A stretch of 64,000 nucleotides of DNA from Epiperipatus broadwayi (taxonomy: Eukaryota > Onychophora > Udeonychophora > Euonychophora > Peripatidae), in assembly GCA_028023455.1 (NCBI GenBank), contig JAQFVV010012402.1, positions 12,444,292-12,508,291 of the forward strand, written 5' to 3'. Below, one piece after another: positions 12,240-24,702 of this stretch. Below the pieces are notes generated by a model. The model worked only from the letters and a program-made list of their open reading frames with translations. It was not told the origin of the DNA and searched no databases. Made by a program: the position numbers and the translations under genes. Positions within the stretch are counted from its first letter, which is position 1. Every line of letters begins with the position of its first letter.

Positions 12240-15200
12240 GGTGCTGAAGGTAGATTCTGGAGATATTTGAAACATAAAAACACAAGACACAATGTAATTT
12301 TATAATACTCATAAATTTTATTACATTAACAATAATGATGAAAATAAAATAAAAACACATTTAAATATATTCTTGTGACACTAAAATATATGATTCAGAT
12401 CCACTAAAGACTATGGTGTGAATACAGGTTTAAATTAACAAATTTTCTGAATAACTTATTCGCTGTTTTGACCCATTCATTTATCAAAGAAATAAATAAT
12501 AATAAGAAATAAACAAATTCCTACTCCCCCTTTTTTATTGTAAACATTGTCCATTGGACTCTTCCAAAATAATTTATTCATTTAAATTATTCTAATTAGC
12601 GATGTTAAATAATCATAAATTTCTAAATCATTTCAACAATCAATAATTTTTACTATTCTTATGAAGAAGGGTGATATGCCATGAAAAATAAATCTTTTAC
12701 TGATCTTGCAGATGGGTTTAAATTCAAAAACCCACACTTTACGTTTTTGACCGTATATATCTTGATAGGTCAGCACGTCGATCCAGCTTGACGATCCTCC
12801 ATTTACCATCATTCACAAAAATCAACACAGATCAGTTAATTTATTAATCAAAATCTTTGTCATTTCCCAAACATATATACATCTGACTGTATCCTTATCC
12901 CGTCAGAGCAACTATTATTCTGTCCCACATAAGAAAAAACAACTCCTCATATCCTTCACTACCATGCAATATTTTATAATGCGCACACAGCAGCGTCTTA
13001 GTAAGGGAAATTAAAAAAAAAAAAAAACAACAACAACTCCTAACTTCAAATGTTGGCTTTAGCCAGAGAGAGAGGTCATCTCTTGAAACCTAAAATTGTG
13101 TTGAGAACTCTTGTCTATACACTTATTCAATATAAGCACGCACAACATTTTCTACAACTTGAACAATAACTTTATTAATAATTCCCTATCTTAACAAAAT
13201 AAATGGAGTGAAACTTGGTCATCTCCTACTGCCATGGTAAATAAATCATGAGACAGCCATTTTCCATCTATGAGGTGGTAAGATAACTCTACCTCAGGAA
13301 CAACAAGCATTTATTGCTTTATATATGCCCACACCTACATCAATTGCAATCCAGATAAATGACAAAGACTAACTGGATCCCGAATTATTTCAATTTTAAA
13401 ATGGTCAAGCCAACAACATACACCCAATAGTTTATTAATAACAGATCATCAACACTTATAGCATAATTATGGTTTTCCACATGATCATCCATATCACTCC
13501 TTATATTTAATATTAAGCATAAATATAAAAAAAAATTTTGTCAAGAATATAAAAATATTTTATATTATTTCTCTCTTTTCTTTTTAAATTTAAATTTACG
13601 TAAGCATTTATACTTCAAAATTATTTTCCCCTCTTTCCTTTAAACCTTTTAAAACATAAATAAAAACAAAATTATTAAATTAAGATAATCTAATGGTTAA
13701 AAAAAAATTTCTATAAAACATGTGACATACTATATAAAGAATGAAATAAAAAAAAACAAATGATATATTATATAAATGAAATAAAATAAAGAATAAATAT
13801 CAAACATTATGATAGTCTCTTTCCAATGTCTTTTACTTCGATTGTCCATTAATTAATTACTGTATTCAGTTCATTCTATTTGGAGATAGCTATATATATA
13901 CACACATCATAGACATTTATTTTAAATCAGATGTATACAAATCACACAGGCAGATATTTGAATCAAAATAGACAAAAATGTAGACAGTTATTTTAAATCA
14001 AATGTAGCTACAGGATAATTAATAAATTTTAAAAGAGTTCTGTTGATTATCTTCCATTTTGATGAGTTTCTTCCTGGATTTGAATTCATTTGTTTCTTTT
14101 CCTTCTTCTTTTCCATTTTTAAGGCTCAAATTATAGGCAAGTAGATTCTGATCACTAAACACGAATTAACTTTTTAAACATTATACAGAAGTTTTCTGCA
14201 GTTTCTTTAAACGAATTTTAACCAGCCAAATAATTATTATTATATGAATCGGTCTTTCAGTGTGATACAATAGTTTGACAGTTCTCTTCTTAAATGAATT
14301 TTCAATAAGGCAAATGGATGGGTTTTGACATTCAGCATACTATCTTATTAAAAGTTGATTTCTTCATGATTAACTTCCGGAAGAACAAATGTGCACCACT
14401 TAGATATGAATTAGAAATTCATATTTTGGTATACTGTAATACTTAAATACATTATTAACTCTGAGAAAGAAAATTAAAAAAAAATTCAGAGAAAACCTTT
14501 AGAGATATATTAATTTTAGTTAGCCAGTTGTTCTCAGTTAGCAAAAGTTCCCCTGATTCAGTCTCTCCCCCTCTTTTTATATTCACAAGCAAAAAAAACA
14601 TCTGTTAACCCTTCTCTCTCCAGGTGGTTCCTCTCAAATCTTAATCAAGATTCCATCTCAGAATGAACAATTGAACTGTTTCTAATGTGTCAATTTTGAC
14701 AACTTTTCTTATCTTAAACCTTATCCTTTGAGTTAACACATTATCGATTAATTTATGGAAAAGCAATCAAAAGAAAATCTAATCAAAAGATAAGCTTACT
14801 AACACTTTTTGGTAAAATAAATGTTACATTTCTTTTGATCTAAATAATTTCTTATTTAGATTTATATTTTTGAGTTAGAAATAATAAATTAGAACAGATT
14901 CATTTATTTTTCTCTTTTTTCACACTTATCAGGAAATAATATAGAAAATTATATCAATTTCTATAAAGGAAAGAAAAAAAATCAAACCCATATATCTGTA
15001 TTACACACACATACATGTGCAGACCATTCAATAGAAAACTGCTTATTCAGACTACATGAACATACAATGTCCATCATAATTTCTTATAATTACAAGCATA
15101 AAATCAATTATAACCTCTGATAATCATAAACATAAATATCCATTATAATTTTCTATAACTCTAAACTTATTCTCCTGAAAGAAACTGTTAACTAAACCTA

Positions 15201-15530
15201 CTGACGATCAATTCAATTTTAATTCTCATCAACTTTTTAGCAATCAAAATTCATAAGACTTTATCTTAGCCATATAAATATTTATTTCTCAATTATCATA
15301 TTGGTAAATTATTATAGCAGTGTACAAAAAATCAATCATCCCCCCTGCATTAAATAATGCTAGCTACATTCTATACAAACACAAACTGTCTCTATATATG
15401 TTAATTTTTTAGCTATCTAGTTATTGATTTCTCCAATAAAACTTTTTAACTTTTCTTATATTTCAAAAAAATTTTTTTTGCCTATAATTAGTTTCATTTC
15501 TTACAATTGGTTTATAGATGAAATAAACCA
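12240..15530. other. AT-rich stretch, no gene recognised
   Basis: No splice-bounded conserved exon or transposase motif was recognised on either strand. It includes poly(A)-rich stretches (for example near 13012-13028) and a more complex block at 12700-13400 that may be retroelement remains. Confidence 0.35.
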
Positions 15531-15552
15531 AAGGTCACAATATATATATATA

Positions 15553-15765
15553 TGAGATTGAAGAACTTCATAGTGGAATGGTAATGCATTTTTGTGCTTT
15601 GTTCTATGGTCTGAGCTTGAATCAAAGCTAGATAAAATTGGAATTTTTTGCAGCTTTAATCAGGCTAAGGATTTCTTTTCAATTAGCCATTCCAGGTAAT
15701 CATCCCACACTGGTCAGTAAATGGTTATCTAACTAACTATTTATTACTTAACAGGTAACACAAGA
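15553..15765 (+). repeat. tRNA-derived SINE (family 1)
   Basis: A tRNA-like head has an A-box-like segment tagtggaatggtaatgca (15571-15588) and a B-box-like segment gagcttgaatcaaa (15613-15626), spaced about as in a tRNA gene. The downstream body, containing caggctaaggatttctttt.aattagccattcca (about 15660-15695), is shared with the element at 37930-38140. It is a short interspersed element, not a functional tRNA, because the acceptor and anticodon arms do not pair convincingly. Confidence 0.6.
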
Positions 15766-15901
15766 ATATAAAAAAAAATCAAATTTTTATCACCTTGTAT
15801 TTGGAAAACCTGATGAATAATTGTTTCACTATTTGTTTAAGAGACTTGCTGGAAAGGTCTTTGCCTTGTACATAGCTATTTAAAGGCTTTAATTATATAT
15901 A

Positions 15902-18156
15902 TTGTAACAGGAATTATCGCTCCTTAAACTTTTAGAACTTTTTAAACTTTCTATTTATTTATTTTATTTATACTTTTTTTATAAAACTCATATGATTTTG
16001 CAGGGACCCGTTACACAAGCAGGGGAGTAAATATGACAAATAATTACATATCAATCACACCCCCGGTCAGACTGCGATTTAATAAAATATTAAACCAAGA
16101 GCCACTTTGCCAGACTGAAGTAGCTCCCCAGCTGCATGAAATGTGAAACATCTCATGGGGATATTTATAATGGGTTTAAACCCAGGTCACTATCCAATAC
16201 TTACATTAGAACCCATGAAATGTAACTAACACATTTCAAGCACTTGACCCATGGCTAATTCTTAACATGAGACCGGCTACACATTTACTTATATGAATGG
16301 AGAGAGGAAATGACATTAATAATTGAAACAAATTTATTAAAAGATAATAATTATAAATATAATGATAATAATAACAACAATTAAATGTAAAGCACATAAA
16401 GGATAATATACACTTAATAAGTATGCATGCATATGGTTACGAATTCTATATCAAATAAAATTTCAAAGTTTTTATAATGACATCAATTAATAGTTACCTA
16501 GGATTTATGCACAATTCTGGAGTTTATTTGTGGTTCAAACACTGTCTCTTGGCTTCGTAAGCATTTTACACAGTTCTTGTTTTTTGTATATGGGTTTACA
16601 CAGTTCCTGGTTTTTATTTGTATGTGGGTGGTCACCCCTTTTTCCTCGGATCCAGTTAGTTTTCTTGGTCATGGTATTTGTAAATTAAAGGCAGCTTCTT
16701 GTTCTTGGTGTGTCTGGTTTACTTAATTTGATCAGGGGGATTGAAATATCAGCAGTAGATGAGTTAGAGTATTTTATCACAGCATTTTTGCTAATGGCAC
16801 ATGGGAGATGAGTGGAGGAAATGGGTGAACACAGCGTTCAGTATTAGCCACTCATTTTCTTTAATACTTCAATAGAATCTAATAACTTAATAACTCTTAA
16901 AAACTTTCTAAAAACTCACTAGAAACTCAAGACAATAGAGGATGTATGCCTTTTATACTACTCTGACTCCACCCTTGCTCGAGTTTCAGTGGCGTTATCA
17001 ATACATTTTCTCTCAAAAGAATTTTGATTAAAATTTACATTTTCTATTTTAATTATAGAGATTAGAATTAGAGAGATATTGTTTGACTAATCAGTCTGGA
17101 ATCTTAATCTCCAGAGCTTGATTAGTTTTGTGCAAACTATTTTATTTAATCACAAGAACTTTTTATTTTTTTTAATTAAAAACACTTTTTTTAAGAATAT
17201 TTTTGATAGATTATAAAATAAAAGTATATAAAAGAAAGACATGTTATAATTATTACTAATTCCTAACTTATCTCTAAATTTTCCCTCTATTTTTTTTTTA
17301 ACTTCTACCCTTTCAAACTATTAAATCTTGATATTTTAAATTTTATATTTTTTAAAATAAAAAACAACAAGTGAATTATGCAACACATATACACACACAC
17401 ACTTGCACAATGTGTGTATATGCATACTGTTACATTATACCCCTCCTAATTGAGAATTTTAAATAAGTTGATCACTTTTCTTAAGTATTGACCATTTTAA
17501 ATTCTTATATTTAATAACTTTATTTTTCTAAAGTGCATTCTAGTTTTTGTTTTCATTATTAGCTAATAAATGATAATGTTAAGAGAGGTAGGCAGCAAAG
17601 TATTAGGCAGTCCAACACACAGATCAATTTTGTGCTGATTAAACTAACTTTTAATTTCTTGTGGAAGTCATTACTACAGCATGGACATTTTTGTGTACAA
17701 CAGATTACGAACAGGGACTTTAAGATTGTGAATGGCAGGACTTATGAAAATATTTATTTTATTTGGTTACTAAGCATTTTTCCTCTAGATTTATTATTTA
17801 TTATACGCCAGGACTTTTTCTACTGGTGCATCATCATCATCAGTATTATTTAATCTCCGCACTACCCATCTATAGAACAAAGTTACCGCAAGAAAAGGCT
17901 CAATCTAACCTAAAATCAAGCCTGAAATTTATCTCTTTGCCCAAATACTCGCACACATGTCAATCTTAATTTAACACATTTTTTTTTATTTGATAATGAT
18001 TTATTTTCATTTGTACTCTTATCATACGTTTGTTTATTTCACTTTTATTTTTAAAGCATTACTTTTACTCTCCCTTTTTTAAAAATTTTATTTTAAAAGA
18101 ACAAGTGAATTATACTCACACACTTGCACAATGTGTGTATATGCATACTGTTACAA
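15902..18156. mobile_element. Possible LTR-like element, TGTAACAG...CTGTTACA
   Basis: TGTAACAG at 15903-15910 follows a TA run, and ctgttaca ends at about 18156 before another TA run. An inner gttaca occurs at 16008-16013, and a second ctgttaca at 17429-17436. The segments around 17360-17437 and 18085-18156 are direct repeats (acttgcacaatgtgtgtata then tgcatactgttaca). These TG...CA boundaries and repeated ends suggest LTR-type retroelement debris. Some blocks at 16010-16300 and 16500-17000 are more GC-rich than the surroundings. No Gag or Pol protein is recognised, so the extent is tentative. Confidence 0.35.
17825..17970 (-). repeat. Possible RTE-type 3' end relic
   Basis: On the - strand this stretch is of higher complexity and ends in a short GATGATGATG run (17829-17842), as RTE-clade LINE and dependent SINE 3' ends typically do. 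The better preserved RTE copy at 60592-61970 has the same kind of tail. No coding remains. Confidence 0.3.
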
Positions 18157-18165
18157 TATATATAT

Positions 18166-18177
18166 GTATGTTATTTA

Positions 18178-18211
<34 letters not shown>

Positions 18212-18223
18212 TAAATAACATAC
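18166..18223. repeat. 58-bp AT palindrome
   Basis: gtatgttatttaattta, a (TA)n core, and taaattaaataacatac form an essentially perfect inverted repeat. This looks like microsatellite-associated hairpin DNA. Confidence 0.8.
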
Positions 18224-19114
18224 ACTTCACAATTAAGTCACTAACCAAAATTAAATTATAAATCCACTATCAATGATTTTACTACCAATGAAGACTTCTC
18301 AAATGCAAGGTAACACAACACAAAGCAAATTTAATTTTGGCTAATAATTTAATTGTGAATTGTTGTAATTAGTTTATTATATTGGTTAGTTTAGTTTTTG
18401 GCATTTAATGATTTTAAATATATACATTATAAAAATAAAATGTAAAAGAACATTTCCAATATCTTGACAAAGAAAAATTTTATGAAAAAGAAAGCTAAGC
18501 AAATATTAACTGTAAGGGTTTTAGTCATTTTTCTCTCATCCTTAAGCTAAGAATTGCTAGATACCATTTACCAACCAATGAATTGGAGAGCTTATTGGGT
18601 TCGCTTAGGTTAAGCTGCATGAAAAAAATTCTAAGTTTGGTTGGAAACTCTCACTTAATTGAATAAGTGTTTAAATTTTAGCTAGATTTGAATCTAGTTC
18701 ATGAGCATGGCTAAGCGAACCTTTTAACTAATTATATACTATGAAACTCCTAATGATAACTTATTCTGTTGATTAAAGAAAAATTAAAAGCAATTCTTAT
18801 TATTTGAACTATAGAAATTATTAAAACTATAATTTATTGAATAGGACTCTAAACTCATACAGAAAATTCAGTTTTAGATAAGGTTTTATTTACGTATTAT
18901 ACCATTTCTTATTCTCAAATAGGATACTGTTTGAAGAATTGAATGTTTTGAAATGGTTTTGATAGCTGTGTTTTGACTTAAATTAAAGAATTAAAAAATG
19001 GCAAGTTCCTTTGTGATTCTTCTAGAAGACAAGGACAGATTAATGTTTTGATATGAATCGACAACTATAACAGCTAATATTTATTAAAAACCATCTCCAT
19101 CATAGCCTAAGTTA

Positions 19115-21903
19115 ATTTATAGCAGTGGTGGCAACTTTTTTATGTGTGCAGGCCAAAAATTTCCAAAAAAATATTTATTGAATGATTAGCATGCCATACA
19201 ATTATTAAATCAAAATATAAGCAATTATTGCAGTTTTTTAAAAGTTTATAAAACAAAATAATAACTATAATAATTAAACAAAATTTCTAAATAAACTAAA
19301 TACAAGTGAACAATATTTATTTAGAAGAGCACAATTTGAATAAAATGTAATAATAAAAAATTAGGAGTAATTAAAACAGAATTTTGGAAATAAACATTAA
19401 AAATGAACATAAATAGACGTTATTTAATAAGATTTTTGCTGTTGTACATTGGATGCCAAATATTTTATATCTGGTTCATATTTGTCACCTTTAATAGTGT
19501 ACATGCTGAACTAGATTCATCTATCATTATTTTTCGAACTGTCTTTAATTAAATTCATTTCTGAAACAATGATTCATATGCATATGTAGAAGAGAAAATT
19601 GATAGTATAGTGGTCGCTAATTTTTTTAAACAATTAAATATTTAGGAATAGCATTCCAGGCAGTCAGTAGTTCCTCTTCAGCATTCTTTTTACATATACC
19701 CAATAATCGATCATTTTCCATTGTTTCTAACGCATTCCTCAAATCAACAAATTTATTTTCATATAGAACTGGATTAAAAATTGACTGATTGCATTTCCAT
19801 ATCTTCCAAATTAAACCACTCAAAAAATTTCTAACTTGAGACTATTCATTGATATTATATCTGGGTATAAAATAAATATTGATGTTTCTGAAAATTGTCT
19901 GAACTGTGTAAATCTTAAAGAAAATTCATCAATTATCGATTGAATAACAGCACAAAAATCTTGCATCAATTTTACTTTATCTGGCTTCTCAGATTCTAAA
20001 TCATTCAAGAACATTTTTTATATTTGGAAAATATTGAAGGTGTAAGAAATAACATCATGATTGAAAATTTGTAATTTAACTTCAAATGCTTTAATCAAAT
20101 CAAACATGACAACAATCGTGCATATAATCTTGCAGTTTCACATTTAATTCATTTAGATGTGAACATATATTACTAAAAAACATTAATTTTGAAAGCCATT
20201 TAACATCCATTAATTCATTATATTTTTCAATAATTTTCTCATTAAGTAAAAACAGTCTAATTTCATCTAAACACTCAATAAATCTTTAAGAACTTTTCCT
20301 TGACTTAACCATTGGACATTGTAGTACATATGAGTTCATTTCACTCAATAAATTTATAAAATAAATTGACTAATTTAGTCACAACATTCATAACATCATC
20401 CAGTAGCTTAAAACTGACCTTCATACATAAAACCTGCTGAAGTATAATTCAATGAAAATCCAAAATTCAATACCCAATATGACTGATAAATAAACTGAGG
20501 AAAACTTTTTTTTTCCAATCATACTTCGAGCACCATCTGTAGTTGCTGATACAATTTTGGCAACATCTATTTCTTTTTTAGCAAGTATATTTGAAACTTC
20601 ATTGCAAATATCTATTTTTTGTTGCTGCCATTAATGAGGTTAAACAGGTCAATTTCTTTGATATTATTTCCAACACAATAGGGAATAAAAATAGCCAAAT
20701 GATCTGATCCATTTATGTCTGTACTTTCATCAAGGTATAGAGAAATTAAACTAGAAAATTTTACATCTCTTTTTTGTTGGTAAGATATGTTGTTAGCCAT
20801 TTGCAGGATTCTTTCTTTAACTGTATTTCTAGCCAATTGTAAATCTTTTATTCTCTGAATAATTTTTGCTTTGTTTTCAAAATCTTCAAAAAGAACTGGT
20901 GCACATTTTATCCAAGCTTCTTTCATATATTCTCCATCATTAAAAGGTTTCCCATGTTTGGCAATTACATTTGAAATAAAAAAAACTAGCAGCAGTTATA
21001 TTTGAACAATTTTCAATAAATTTCATTATAGATGTTTGAATATTTATATTTTTAAATGCTTGAGCAATATATTTTTGTTCATCTTTACATTTTTCACAAA
21101 ATGATTTTTAATTGGTCTCATAATGATGTTTTATTGATGATGTTCTCAATACAACTGGTCTGGAACATAGAACACATACTGCCTTGATACCTTTGTTAAT
21201 CATTCCATACTCATCAGTCCACAGATTTTGAAATTCTCTACTGCTTGATTTTTTTTTTTTTAATTTTCATAGTCATATTAATATAATGGTAACAAATTTA
21301 TTTAAAAGTAAATTTAAATGAGCTTTAATAATTTTATAAATCAAAGATTTATTATATGTTAAAATATATTATTAACTTTACATTTCACTTTTACAAAACT
21401 TCAAGCAAAAAAAAAAAGTTGTTTGATAGCATTATGTATTTCATTCCTTTATTCTCGATTTTGATTGTGTTAAAAAAATGGTGTGAATATGTTTAGGTAA
21501 AAAAAGATTAGGACAGAAAACTGTATTATTACTTTTACTTTAGATTTGGAAAAAATTACTTCAAATAGTTATATTGGAATCATTTGATAGGTTTATAGAA
21601 TATAATACCATGGTATACTGGTACTACTTTATTTGACTTAAAATATTCCCACCTACATATGTATTTTTTTTTTTAAATTTTGTAATTTATTGCTTCTAAT
21701 CAGAGTTCAATTGTAAATTGAATTCTAATATATTTATTTATTTTACCTTTGGATTACAATAAATTTTTATTAGTACAGATTTTAGCTACAAAAAAAATAT
21801 TGAATAATTTAAAGCATAGAAAATTATATGTAAATAGTTTGTGTGTCAGTAAAAAATTTGAACATGCCACGTGTGTCATAGGTTCGCCATCACTGATTTA
21901 TAG
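19115..21903 (-). mobile_element. hAT DNA transposon with 8-bp target duplication
   Basis: The element spans 19123-21895 (2773 bp). Its terminal inverted repeats start CAGTGGTGGCAAC on the left and, read inward, CAGTGATGGCGAAC on the right. It is flanked on both sides by the identical 8-bp duplication ATTTATAG (19115-19122 and 21896-21903), diagnostic of hAT-superfamily insertion. A decayed transposase gene lies inside on the - strand. The intact duplication implies no internal recombination between ends. Confidence 0.93.
19620..21255 (-). pseudogene. hAT transposase, inactivated
   Basis: Read on the - strand, the N-terminus near 21250-21100 is a BED-type zinc finger: aromatic W, CVLC, then HHYET with the final His position next to a stop. 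After a frameshifted segment, 20926-20612 is open for 104 codons with KEAWIKCAPVLFEDFENK and LISLYLDESTDINGSDHLAI, where LDESTD is the first catalytic-Asp block of the hAT RNase H-like core. The following 'VSATTDGARSMIGKKK' block near 20540 carries the second, TTDGA-like block. C-terminal helical parts are open at 20014-19820 and 19823-19626. Several stops and frameshifts separate these, so no active enzyme is expected. The recognisable hAT C-terminal dimerisation motif is not clear. It is most like the ZBED/SCAND3/GTF2IRD2-related hAT group. Confidence 0.85.
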
Positions 21904-23040
21904 GATTTCTAAAGTACACAAACTGAAACTCTTTTATTGTCATGGTATCTCAACATGAGTATTGGTTAAATATACCGTCATTCTTTTTAAATTTCTAGCA
22001 AGTAAAATGAAATCTTATATTAAAGATTCATCTCATCTTATTTCTATTAATATTAAAGATCTCAAATAATGACGATTTTAATTCTTCAATTCACTGGTAT
22101 TTCAAATTATGAATCTATTATAGCCAATGGAAAAGTCTTCCCTATCTTTCTAATTATTTCTGCAGAATTTAAATAAATATAAACAAACATTAGATTAGTG
22201 TAATAAATTCATTTTTACTATTTTGGGGTTTGTGGAAGATTTTGAAAAGTAAAACTGGAATCTGCTGCATTAATGACACCATAATCATTTGATCACATGA
22301 CCAAAATTTTTTAATCCCCCCCCCCCAGTCATATTAATTGTTTATATTCCCGTAAAATTTTGCTAAATGAAATAAATGATAAATAGGAATAAAGCCTGAT
22401 AGCATATCTTTATGTATTCAAAAAATTTATATATATAGACAGATAATACTTCAGATATTAATTTCTAGATTGCTGACTATACCAGAATAAAATCCCCCTC
22501 CATTTAAATTCAATAAATGATGTCGGGTTTTTAAATCTAATGGTTAATATACTATGTTGCTTTCTTATAAAAAATATAGTAGCAAACTAGAAAATAAACT
22601 AAAGATAATATACCAACTGAAAATCAAAAGTCAATGAAATTACCTGTCACATTGCCATCTTATGTTGAACAGATTTTTAAAAGAATGGCTATATAAAGAA
22701 TAGAATATAGAAATGTAAAACAGAAAATCATGTTTTTATCTTGCTCTCCTAGTGTCAATATTGCTCTCGTTATAAATTTTGGTAAAAATAAAATTCAAAT
22801 ATAATAAATTAGAAAACAGACTTATCAGAAAAGCTGTAGAAATACACAAAATTATTACCTAATTCACATTATATTCATAAAATGTACATTTAATTTTATC
22901 TTTTTAAAGATAACTTCGATTTTTAAGTATAGCAATAGATGTGTTACATTCATTTTATTATTGATAGATTTATTTTTGTTTTTAATTATTGATATTTTTG
23001 AATGTCATTTATGTATATTATGTTTGTTGTTTGAGTTTGG
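21904..23040. other. AT-rich stretch, no gene seen
   Basis: No coding or structured element recognised. A poly-C tract (about 22317-22326) and short A/T tracts are present. Confidence 0.5.
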
Positions 23041-23044
23041 GTTG

Positions 23045-23871
23045 AAAGAGTATATTTGGGTTTATTTAGTTATATATATATATATAGAAGTGTGTGTAGG
23101 TTTTATTGGGTTTTAATTTATAAGGGTATTGGTAATTTGGGTATTTAGTATGGGTTTGTGGAGTTTAATTTTTAATAATTTTCCATTTAATGATATTAGA
23201 AGGATTAAAAATTTGTCTAAATTGAGTGATAAGATAGAGTCTTTACATGGCAGATTTATTTTCTCAAAAAATGTAGGGAATTTAGTGTTTTTCCTAGGTG
23301 TTGTGTTATTAATTTTAGTAGAAATAAAAAGTTGATTCAAAATAAAAATTTACTTTTTAAGTTACAAACATATATATTGAATAGTTTTTTAAAAGATACT
23401 TTTGTAAGGTTTTATAAATTTATTTATCTATATAAAAGGAATAGATATTATTTAGAAAGGAGGCAAGATTTTAATTATTCAATTTTGAATTTTTTTATGA
23501 GACAATTTAGACAGAATAGGTCAAATTTCTATTGTAAAAAATATGAAAGAAAATTAAAGTGGTTGTTTGGGAAAGTTAATAAAGTTTATTGTAGTGATAA
23601 AGGGTATGAGAATAAGATTTCTGAGGATAGAGTTGTTAATCTTACGGATTTGAAGTTAAATGATAGAGAATTAGATATTCTTGGTAAAGGCCCTAATTTT
23701 GTTCCATTTCATTCCAAAAATATAGTTTTTGATACAATTTCGTCTATTGAATCTAGTAATTTGAGTGATGAGCAGAAAGTTGGTATTCAATCGATTTTGA
23801 ATAAAAGTTTAAAAAGGAAAGAAAAATTTGTTATTAATCCTGCTGAGATTAAACAAAAAAAATAAGTGTAA
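23045..23871 (+). mobile_element. Penelope-like element, 5' fragment
   Basis: This fragment holds the N-terminal, pre-reverse-transcriptase part of a Penelope-like retroelement. Two overlapping frames (23129-23335 and 23332-23865) encode a lysine-rich basic protein. The second contains VVNLTDLKLNDRELDILGKG with PNFVP, matching the 'NLS..L...E..LL.KGLxF.P' block that precedes the PLE reverse transcriptase. It also has 'DTISSIESSNLSDEQK', matching the following helical block. The frame stops at 23865 and the reverse transcriptase and GIY-YIG domains are not found downstream, so this is a 3'-truncated or rearranged copy. A small hairpin (attccttatattt / aaatataggaat) lies just beyond. Its basic, lysine-rich style resembles the GIY-YIG fragments at 42-44.5 kb, but I cannot show they are one family. 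Confidence 0.65.
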
Positions 23872-24702
23872 AGATTGATGTAATTCCTTATATTTATTAA
23901 AAATATAGGAATATTTTATAGGTAATATTGAAAGATTTGAAGGGATAATCATAAATTTGCATCTGTGATATTTGATTCTATTCAGATAAAATATTTTTTT
24001 GAATATTGTACAAATACTTTTAATAATTTAGTTATTAATTTGTAGATTTTAATGATAATCTTCATTTTAAACTTAATAAATGAAGAGATTTTTAAATCTA
24101 ATATATACCAAAATATTCAAAAAGTTTTATTCACTTCTAGAAATAGTATGATTCCCATCACTGTATTACAATTTTGCTGTTTATCTTTCATTCATGGGTT
24201 ATTTTGAAATTTAATGCATTCTTTAATATTGTAATTTCATTTGTATCTGTTACATGTAGAAAATATATATCTATAATCTTAAAAAAATTTTTTTTCTCTA
24301 TCTTATGCTTTGTTGTTGTAAAATATCTTTTTTATTTTTATTTTAAGAAATATTTTACATCACTTGATATTGGAGAATATTTGGCAATTTTGAGTTAGGA
24401 TAGTTGTTTGTTAAAGAAAAGTATTCACTAACATGTGGATCATTTGTTTAATTATATACCAAAACATGGACTTATCTAATTCTAGAACTTCAGTTCATTG
24501 ATCATCAGGATAGCATATAGATGATCAATGAAAACTTTCCATTATAGTTTAGTTTTCATGGAAATGTCCAGAATCTAGACATATTCTTAAGCTCAGAATT
24601 TCAAAGACCAAATATTGACCTTATATACAAAATTTTCCATTGGACATATCCATTATATTTGTTGTCTTCATTATTATACTTTTTTAAAATATCCTTATTT
24701 TA
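23872..24702. other. AT-rich stretch, no gene recognised
   Basis: One open + strand frame (24174-24398) is phenylalanine- and isoleucine-rich and typical of random AT-rich sequence. Nothing else was seen. Confidence 0.4.

Larger units (their letters stand above)
10706..15545. mobile_element. Possible 4.8-kb element with TGTGACCT...AGGTCACA ends
   Basis: The left end TGTGACCT (10712-10719) and the right end AGGTCACA (about 15533-15540) are inverted, start with TG and end with CA, and are each abutted by (TA)n. That is what insertion into a TA microsatellite would give. Inside I see no intact gene, an 81-bp tandem array, and more GC-rich blocks near 11500-11650, 12720-12960 and 13030-13390 with no recognisable coding. 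A decayed LTR-type or DNA element is possible. The short terminal match and decayed interior leave this uncertain. Confidence 0.35.

Noticed and set aside
23887-23910. Small hairpin after the PLE fragment as a microRNA precursor
   Set aside because: The stem is too short and AT-only, and nothing marks a mature strand.
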